NCBI GenBank assembly: GCA_943325425.2
Contig: CALPPJ020000023.1
Span: 1 to 10,901 of the forward strand
From: Bifidobacterium breve
GTDB lineage: Bacteria; Actinomycetota; Acidimicrobiia; Acidimicrobiales; Ilumatobacteraceae
Direction of reading: 5' to 3'
Length of the DNA: 10,901 nucleotides
Shown here: piece after piece, positions 6,092-10,901 of the stretch
Numbering within the stretch: position 1 is the stretch's first letter
Layout of the letters: every line of letters starts with the position of its first letter
Translations under genes and position numbers: made by a program
Notes under the pieces: model-generated
The model's input: only the letters and a program-made list of their open reading frames with translations
What the model was told of the DNA's origin: nothing
Databases searched by the model: none

Positions 6092-6580
6092 ATGACTGAT
6101 CAGCTGCTCGGAGTCCTCAAGATAGTTCTCCTGTTGGCGCTATATCTTTTCTTTGCCCGCGTCTTGTGGGCGGTTTGGAATGAAGTGCGTGTTCCTGCGG
6201 TGAATCGGTCGGCTCAGGGCACGGGTGCACCAAAAACTGTCACATCCGACTCCCCTGTCGGCGTAGTCAAGGTTTCACGCCCGTATCGTGTTGCCCGTAT
6301 GAAAGTGATTACTCCGGCACCACTTCGAGGATTCACTTTTACGACCGATCAACCGTTCACCGTTGGTCGCGCCGCCGACAATGACATGTGTCTTGACGAT
6401 GATGAGTTTGCGAGCAGTCACCATGCACGATTCTTCACTCGTGATGGCCGCACCTGTGTTGAAGATCTCACGTCAACTAACGGAACCTTCGTGAATAACA
6501 GCCGCATTGATCAAAGCGCTGACCTAAAAATCGGTGACCGAGTGCAAATCGGTTCGGTCATTGTTGAGGCCGTCAAATGA
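6092..6580 (+). CDS. fhaB: FhaB/FipA-type membrane-anchored FHA protein
   Basis: The 162-residue protein has one N-terminal membrane helix (about 5-29, LLGVLKIVLLLALYLFFARV), a linker of about 40 residues and a C-terminal FHA domain. The FHA residues are Gly92-Arg93, Ser108-Ser-His-His111 and TSTNGT (127-132) with Asn130, so the phosphothreonine pocket looks intact. In mycobacteria FhaB (FipA) is about the same size and helps connect Ser/Thr kinase signalling to the divisome. The topology here would put the FHA domain in the cytoplasm. The linker at 39-57 is rich in Thr and Ser and may carry the kinase target. There is no clear Shine-Dalgarno motif in the 21-nt gap after fhaA, which holds only a small 5-bp hairpin (6070-6084). 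The stop overlaps the pstP start as ATGA. Confidence 0.93.
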   Translation: MTDQLLGVLKIVLLLALYLFFARVLWAVWNEVRVPAVNRSAQGTGAPKTVTSDSPVGVVKVSRPYRVARMKVITPAPLRGFTFTTDQPFTVGRAADNDMCLDDDEFASSHHARFFTRDGRTCVEDLTSTNGTFVNNSRIDQSADLKIGDRVQIGSVIVEAVK

Positions 6581-7542
6581 TTCGTGCGACAAGTGGTGCC
6601 TCAACACATGTGGGACAAGTACGAGATGGCAACGAAGACAATTACGTGACTATTGAAGGTTTGTACTTTGTTGCCGACGGAATGGGCGGACATAGTGCCG
6701 GCGAGGTTGCCAGTGAAATCGCAGTGCGCATTCTTCAAGAGGTCTACACCGATCCCAAAGTTCGCGTTTCGTCACCTGGTCTATTGGCCGATGCAATCTC
6801 TACTGCTAATACCGCGATCTTCATGGAAGCGCTGCACGATTCTTCAAAGACCGGTATGGGAACCACACTCACTGGTCTCGCCGTCACTAATGCGCCCGAT
6901 AATCAGATCGTTGTTGCCAACGTCGGCGATAGTCGTACCTACTTGTGGCGCCATGATGAACTTCGTCAAGTCACCAAAGACCACTCGCATGTTCAGACCC
7001 TCGTTGATCGTGGAGCGATTACCCGTGCCGAAGCTCGCGTGCACTTTCAACGCAACATTGTTTTGCGTGCCATGGGCATCGAATCGTGGGTTGATATTGA
7101 TACCTTCCCCATGACAGTCGAAGACGGCGATCGTTTCATTATGTGTAGCGATGGCTTGGTTGATGAAGCCGACGATGATGAAATTGAAACAGAAATTCGT
7201 CTATCAGCCTCGGTCCAAGATCTGGCTGATCGATTAGTTGATCTCGCTAATCGCAATGGCGGTCGCGACAACATCACTGTTGTCGTCGTTGATTTTGCGG
7301 TGAGCGATGAAGAAGTCGCCGTTGCCAAATTTGAAGAACCAGTAGTCGTTCCTGAAACTGATTCACCCACAACAACCGAACCAATTACCGAAGAAATAGC
7401 GGTCATTACCGCAAACCCAGAACTCGGTGTTGTTTCACCCGAACCCTCACGTTGGTTCACTGTTGCGACATACGCGATGTGGTTGGCATCGGCAGCAATC
7501 ACCGCAACGGTGATTATTTCGGCCATCACATCGAGCCAGTGA
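6577..7542 (+). CDS. pstP: PP2C-family Ser/Thr protein phosphatase, PstP-like, with a C-terminal membrane anchor
   Basis: This 321-residue protein has a complete PPM/PP2C catalytic domain (about 5-241). Motifs are RDGNEDN (16-22), ADGMGGH with metal-binding Asp34 and Gly35 (33-39), GMGTTL (93-98), VGDSR (116-120), CSDGLVDE with Asp192 (190-197) and GGRDNITVVVVD with Asp231 (228-239). PstP removes phosphate from the Ser/Thr kinases and their substrates. A Glu/Thr/Pro-rich linker (about 243-291) leads to one membrane helix (about 294-317), and the protein ends three or four residues later. M. tuberculosis PstP continues with an extracellular domain of nearly 200 residues, absent here. It starts inside the fhaB stop (ATGA) and its TGA overlaps the rodA GTG (GTGA), so translation is probably coupled both ways. 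Confidence 0.95.
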   Translation: MIRATSGASTHVGQVRDGNEDNYVTIEGLYFVADGMGGHSAGEVASEIAVRILQEVYTDPKVRVSSPGLLADAISTANTAIFMEALHDSSKTGMGTTLTGLAVTNAPDNQIVVANVGDSRTYLWRHDELRQVTKDHSHVQTLVDRGAITRAEARVHFQRNIVLRAMGIESWVDIDTFPMTVEDGDRFIMCSDGLVDEADDDEIETEIRLSASVQDLADRLVDLANRNGGRDNITVVVVDFAVSDEEVAVAKFEEPVVVPETDSPTTTEPITEEIAVITANPELGVVSPEPSRWFTVATYAMWLASAAITATVIISAITSSQ

Positions 7543-8933
7543 CCAACACCTACAGCGATATCGCCGCCCGACGGCGTTCAACCGAATTTCGTCTTGTGCT
7601 CATGGCGGGAGTCATCACTGCCGGCGCGTACACCTTGGCCTCACTTGGTCAGAACTCAGTCATTCCCCCACGTATTTTGCCGTTCTTGGCAGCGTTGCTC
7701 TTGGTCTTGATGTCGGCTCACATTGGTGTGCGGTGGTTGGCGCAAGGTGCTGATTCAACTTTGCTTCCCGTAGCAACACTTTTAAATGGCATCGGCTATG
7801 TGATGATCGCGCGTCTGTCAGAGCGTCTCGCCGGTTTACAGACAACCTGGACTTTCGTTGGTGTTGCCGCATTTATTGGAGTTCTCTTTGTCATCCAACG
7901 AGTGAACGATTTAGCGCGCTACAAGTGGACCTTCTTCTTTTTCGGCGCTGGACTATTACTTCTACCCATGGTTCCTGGGCTTGGCTTTTCTTCAGGTGGC
8001 GCGCGAATTTGGGTGAGCATTGGGCCTATCAACTTTCAGCCCGGCGAGTTTGCAAAGGTCGCATTGGCTCTGTTCTTTGCTGGATACCTTGCCGAAAATC
8101 GCGAACTCATTGCTGCTGGCACCTGGAAGGTTGGTCGCTTCTATTTGCCCGAACCCCGACATCTATTGCCGCTTCTTGCCGCCTGGGGATTTTCAGTAGT
8201 GGTCATGGTCGGGCAAAAAGATTTGGGTTCGAGTCTGTTGTTCTTCACATTGTTCATCGTGATGGTGTGGGTCGCAACAGAGAAGACCAGTTTCTTAGTG
8301 ATTGGGTTAGGGCTCTTTGCGACAGGAGCAACGGCGGCATATTTCATGTTTGATCATGTGCAAACACGAGTTGCCATTTGGCTCGACCCATGGAGTCGCT
8401 ATCAAGGTAAGGGTTATCAAATAGCGCAAGCGATGTACGCTCTCGGAAGTGGCGGAGTCGGCGGAACCGGATTAGGTCTTGGTGACCCGACACGAATTCC
8501 CGAGGCCAAGAACGACTTCATCTTTGCGGCCATCGGTGAAGAACTTGGTCTCTTCGGTTCTACCGCAATTCTGATCGCGTTTCTTCTGATGATTGGCGCC
8601 GGCCTTCGAACTGCAATGCGCACCACTCGCCCATTTGAAAAACTCTTAGCGGTCGGCCTCACCACCATTCTTGGCATGCAAGCATTCATCATTATTGGTG
8701 GAGTCATTCGTGTCGTTCCCCTCACCGGAATCACGCTTCCTTTTGTGAGTTATGGCGGATCAAGTTTGGTTGCTAACTATGTCTTGTTGGCGTTGCTCAT
8801 TCGCGTGAGTGATAGTTCGGCTCGGCGACTCGGAGAAATTGCGGACTCAGCAACATTCGGCGAACGTTTTGCTACACGACTTGCTCAACGGCGCGTCAAA
8901 AAACATCCCGAAGAACTTGAGGCGATGTCATGA
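7539..8933 (+). CDS. rodA: SEDS-family peptidoglycan glycosyltransferase, RodA/FtsW type
   Basis: This 464-residue polytopic membrane protein polymerises lipid II into glycan strands. SEDS signatures are QPGEFAK (167-173), QKDLGSS (226-232), PEAKNDFIFAAIGEELG (321-337) and GVIRVVPLTGITLPFVSYGG (388-407). Asp326 in NDFIFA aligns with the catalytic Asp of E. coli RodA and FtsW. About ten or more hydrophobic segments run from residue 17 to 422. The frame is open upstream to 7452, but the GTG at 7539 gives MTNTYSDIAARRR and overlaps the pstP TGA by the usual 4 nt, so I chose it. Immediate pairing with pbpA, its cognate transpeptidase, and the cluster order favour RodA over FtsW. The Arg/Lys-rich C-terminal tail (about 425-464) is cytoplasmic and ends in the pbpA overlap. 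Confidence 0.93.
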   Translation: MTNTYSDIAARRRSTEFRLVLMAGVITAGAYTLASLGQNSVIPPRILPFLAALLLVLMSAHIGVRWLAQGADSTLLPVATLLNGIGYVMIARLSERLAGLQTTWTFVGVAAFIGVLFVIQRVNDLARYKWTFFFFGAGLLLLPMVPGLGFSSGGARIWVSIGPINFQPGEFAKVALALFFAGYLAENRELIAAGTWKVGRFYLPEPRHLLPLLAAWGFSVVVMVGQKDLGSSLLFFTLFIVMVWVATEKTSFLVIGLGLFATGATAAYFMFDHVQTRVAIWLDPWSRYQGKGYQIAQAMYALGSGGVGGTGLGLGDPTRIPEAKNDFIFAAIGEELGLFGSTAILIAFLLMIGAGLRTAMRTTRPFEKLLAVGLTTILGMQAFIIIGGVIRVVPLTGITLPFVSYGGSSLVANYVLLALLIRVSDSSARRLGEIADSATFGERFATRLAQRRVKKHPEELEAMS

Positions 8934-10405
8934 ATCAACGCATACGTCGCTTTGCGGTCCTGCTGATAGTTCTGTATGTCATTTTGTTTGTACAGCTGAA
9001 TTTCATTCAGGTCGGTAAGAAATCAACTCTTGATGCCGACTCCCGCAACACTCGGCAAACCGTTCGCGACTACAACGACCCACGCGGCGACATCACAACA
9101 AGTGACGGCGTCGTCATTGCAACATCGGTTCGCAACGAGGCGGGCAGTGAATTTGATTGGCAACGCACATATCCAGAAGGTGATTTGTATTCGGCGATCA
9201 CTGGCTATTTCACGTTTGGGTATGGAGCAACGCAAATTGAGAAGGTTCAAAACGATGTTCTGGCTGGTCGCACGATTGAACAACAGATCAAGGGTTTTGG
9301 TTCACTGTTTAGTGGTCAAGACACCACCGGAACAGTTAAAACAACGATCGATGCCGACATTCAGCAGGCCGCCAAAGCCGCGTTGGGAAATCGCGAAGGA
9401 AGTGTTGTCGTTATTGAACCCTCGACTGGCGCCGTGAAAGCAATGTGGAGTTGGCCTTCATATGACACCAACTTGGTCGCAGTTCAAGACAATGAACTCG
9501 CTGGTGATGTTTTGAATTATCTCGGTGAGATTCCTGGCAAACCGTTGTTGGCTAACGCATATCAAGAGCGCTACATGCCTGGTTCTACTTTTAAAGTCAT
9601 TACAACTGCTGCCGCTCTTGACGATGGACTCATCGCCAAAGAATCAACATGGACTGACGAAAACGAATTTCTTCCGCCGCAAACAACTGACCCAATTCAG
9701 AACTATGGATACAAAATCTGTGGAGGCGATCTTCCGGAAGTTTTCCGGCGCTCGTGCAACACACCTTTCGCACGCACAGCAATTGAGTTGGGTCCAGAGA
9801 AAATGGTTGCCGCGGCCGATCGCTTCGGTGTCGGCCAAGCGATCCCCTTTGATCTACCGCGCCCGGCAAGTAGTCAGTTCGGCGACGTTGACTACTTCAA
9901 ACAAAACTTGCCTCTCCTTGGAATCGGGGGATTCGGTCAAGGCAATACTCAAATGGTTCCATTACATATGGCCATGGTTGCGGCATCGATTGCTCACGGT
10001 GGCGTGATGATGAAACCCTTTGTTATCGGAGCTACCTACGACCATGCAGGTGGTGTACTTCAACGAACCGCTCCGACGGTTTGGAAAACCCCGATGACCC
10101 CATCAACTGCGAGTTTGCTGACTGAGTTGATGGTCGGCGTTGTCAACGAGGGAACCGCCAAATGTTGTATGAGTTTGGCCAATGGAGTTCAGGCCGCGGC
10201 AAAGACGGGAACAGCTCAACTGAACGCCGCTGGCGAACCAGAACGCTCTCACGCTTGGATCATTGCTTTCGCTCCGGCTGAAGCACCCAAATATGCCATC
10301 GTCGTGATGCTCAAAGGGACGACTGCCGAAATCAGTGAAGGGACAGGTGGCACTTTGGCTGGGCCAGTTGCCAAAAAGGTCCTCGATGTTGCACTAGCTC
10401 AATAG
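8930..10405 (+). CDS. pbpA: Class B penicillin-binding protein (PbpA), peptidoglycan D,D-transpeptidase
   Basis: The 491-residue protein has a short basic start, one membrane anchor (about 8-26), a dimerisation/pedestal region (about 40-130, with the PRGDITTSDG segment at 51-60) and a transpeptidase domain. The catalytic motifs are STFK (219-222, nucleophile Ser219), SCN (275-277) and KTGT (425-428), in normal order. It cross-links glycan strands outside the membrane and would act with RodA. Length matches M. tuberculosis PbpA (about 490). Cys264 and Cys276 flank the SxN motif and Cys412-Cys413 precede KTG; in an extracytoplasmic domain these could form a disulfide. Translation starts in an ATGA overlap with rodA, with GAGG (8919-8922) seven bases before the ATG. 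An 80-nt gap follows with no convincing terminator. Confidence 0.95.
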   Translation: MNQRIRRFAVLLIVLYVILFVQLNFIQVGKKSTLDADSRNTRQTVRDYNDPRGDITTSDGVVIATSVRNEAGSEFDWQRTYPEGDLYSAITGYFTFGYGATQIEKVQNDVLAGRTIEQQIKGFGSLFSGQDTTGTVKTTIDADIQQAAKAALGNREGSVVVIEPSTGAVKAMWSWPSYDTNLVAVQDNELAGDVLNYLGEIPGKPLLANAYQERYMPGSTFKVITTAAALDDGLIAKESTWTDENEFLPPQTTDPIQNYGYKICGGDLPEVFRRSCNTPFARTAIELGPEKMVAAADRFGVGQAIPFDLPRPASSQFGDVDYFKQNLPLLGIGGFGQGNTQMVPLHMAMVAASIAHGGVMMKPFVIGATYDHAGGVLQRTAPTVWKTPMTPSTASLLTELMVGVVNEGTAKCCMSLANGVQAAAKTGTAQLNAAGEPERSHAWIIAFAPAEAPKYAIVVMLKGTTAEISEGTGGTLAGPVAKKVLDVALAQ

Positions 10406-10469
10406 CCCGTTTGACGAAATAGCACCCTTCCATGGGTAGAGGCGACAGTCTCAAGGTCACCAACCTCGG

Positions 10470-10485
10470 TAGCCTGACATGAGTT
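10470..10485 (+). promoter_or_regulatory. Possible -10 element ahead of the kinase gene
   Basis: TAGCCT (10470-10475) is the same hexamer seen before the gene at 178. It lies 10 nt before the kinase ATG, giving a leader of only about 3-4 nt. No Shine-Dalgarno motif is present. TTGACG at 10411-10416 is a good -35 but has no well-placed -10. The only hairpin in the 80-nt gap is a 4-bp ACCC/GGGT stem (10427-10437 region), too weak to end transcription. Confidence 0.3.
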
Positions 10486-10901
10486 ATGTCGGACAACAAC
10501 GCAGTGATATTGAACGATCGTTACGAAATGCAACAGCGCATCGGTCGCGGTGGCATGGCCGACGTGTATTTGGCTCGCGACATCTTGCTTGATCGCCTAG
10601 TAGCCATCAAAGTTCTCTTCCCCGAATACGCCACCGATCCTGCTTTCGTCGAACGCTTCCGTCGCGAAGCCCAGTCAGCAGCCAATCTCAATCACCCCAA
10701 CATCGTGAGCGTGTACGACTGGGGTCGTAGCAACAACACTTACTTCATGGCTATGGAATATGTGCCAGGTCGTACGTTGGCCGAAGCTCTTCACGATGTT
10801 GGTCAGATCACAGCGATGAAAGCTGCCGAAGTTGGCATTGAAGTTGCCGCAGCTCTGTCATTTGCTCATCGCGGCAATGTTGTTCACCGCGACATTAAGC
10901 C
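10486..10901 (+). CDS. pknB: Ser/Thr protein kinase, PknB-like (N-terminal part, runs off the right edge)
   Basis: The frame from the ATG at 10486 stays open to the window end, giving 138 complete codons. It is a eukaryotic-like (Hanks-type) kinase N-lobe and the start of the C-lobe. Visible are the glycine loop IGRGGMADVYLA (19-30), the ATP-binding Lys42 (VAIKVL), the alpha-C Glu61 (FRREAQ), the hinge MEYVPG (90-95) and the catalytic HRDIK (134-138). FRREAQSAANLNHPNIVSVY (58-77) resembles mycobacterial PknB more than PknA, by recollection. PknB kinases normally continue with a membrane helix and PASTA repeats that sense peptidoglycan; these would lie beyond the window. The kinase would phosphorylate the FHA proteins and be reversed by PstP. 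Start choice follows the spacing to the glycine loop; an ATG at 10479 is in another frame. Confidence 0.9.
   Translation, partial: MSDNNAVILNDRYEMQQRIGRGGMADVYLARDILLDRLVAIKVLFPEYATDPAFVERFRREAQSAANLNHPNIVSVYDWGRSNNTYFMAMEYVPGRTLAEALHDVGQITAMKAAEVGIEVAAALSFAHRGNVVHRDIK

Noticed and set aside
6653..7114. A 153-codon open frame inside pstP on the + strand
   Set aside because: It is an out-of-frame shadow of a gene with intact PP2C motifs and shows no recognisable domain.
7452..7538. Upstream extension of rodA to an ATG at 7452
   Set aside because: It would overlap pstP by about 90 nt with a non-family N-terminus; the GTG at 7539 gives the usual 4-nt overlap and a sensible cytoplasmic start.
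10427..10437. Possible terminator after pbpA (ACCC/GGGT)
   Set aside because: The stem is only 4 bp with no T tract, so it cannot be supported as an intrinsic terminator.

Overview
The window looks like chromosomal DNA from an actinobacterium of moderate G+C (about half by eye, not computed). The main reason is the right half, which holds the conserved actinobacterial growth and division cluster fhaA-fhaB-pstP-rodA-pbpA-pknB on the + strand. It is preceded by a divergent tRNA-Leu(CAG), an arrangement I recall from Mycobacterium tuberculosis (leuT beside Rv0020c). The moderate G+C, the short FhaA and the lack of an obvious pknA between pbpA and the kinase suggest a lineage outside the mycobacteria, perhaps an aquatic Acidimicrobiia-like group. 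That placement is inference only.

Left edge (1-846): the first 35 codons of a winged-helix-like protein run leftward off the window. A cysteine-rich protein of unknown function (178-846) diverges from it. A perfect 10-bp inverted repeat with TATGAT in each arm lies between them. The cysteine-rich gene meets the next, convergent gene tail to tail in a shared CTAG.

Middle (843-5167, - strand): a probable three-gene catabolic operon runs thiolase, then carotenoid-oxygenase-family protein, then type-B carboxylesterase, with gaps of 25 and 73 nt. All three keep their catalytic residues. Together they suggest oxidative cleavage of an apocarotenoid- or stilbene-like substrate, ester hydrolysis, and CoA-dependent processing, but the substrate cannot be read from the sequence.

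Centre (5168-5407): tRNA-Leu(CAG) with encoded CCA lies just upstream of the thiolase on the same strand. Its trailer holds a small hairpin whose loop and 3' arm are also perfectly complementary to the tRNA 3' end. The tRNA and fhaA have divergent promoter-like elements with identical TACCCT -10 hexamers, separated by two C6 tracts.

Right half (5408-10901, + strand): two FHA phosphothreonine readers, a PP2C phosphatase, a SEDS glycosyltransferase, a class B penicillin-binding protein and the start of a Ser/Thr kinase. fhaB/pstP, pstP/rodA and rodA/pbpA are joined by 4-nt stop/start overlaps. The known role of such a set is reversible Thr phosphorylation controlling peptidoglycan synthesis: kinase and phosphatase set the state, FHA proteins read it, and RodA with PbpA polymerise and cross-link the wall. 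No transposon, CRISPR array, phage gene or clearly new system is visible. The most unusual signals are the tRNA trailer complementarity, the inverted repeat at 122-147 and the phosphatase lacking an extracellular domain.
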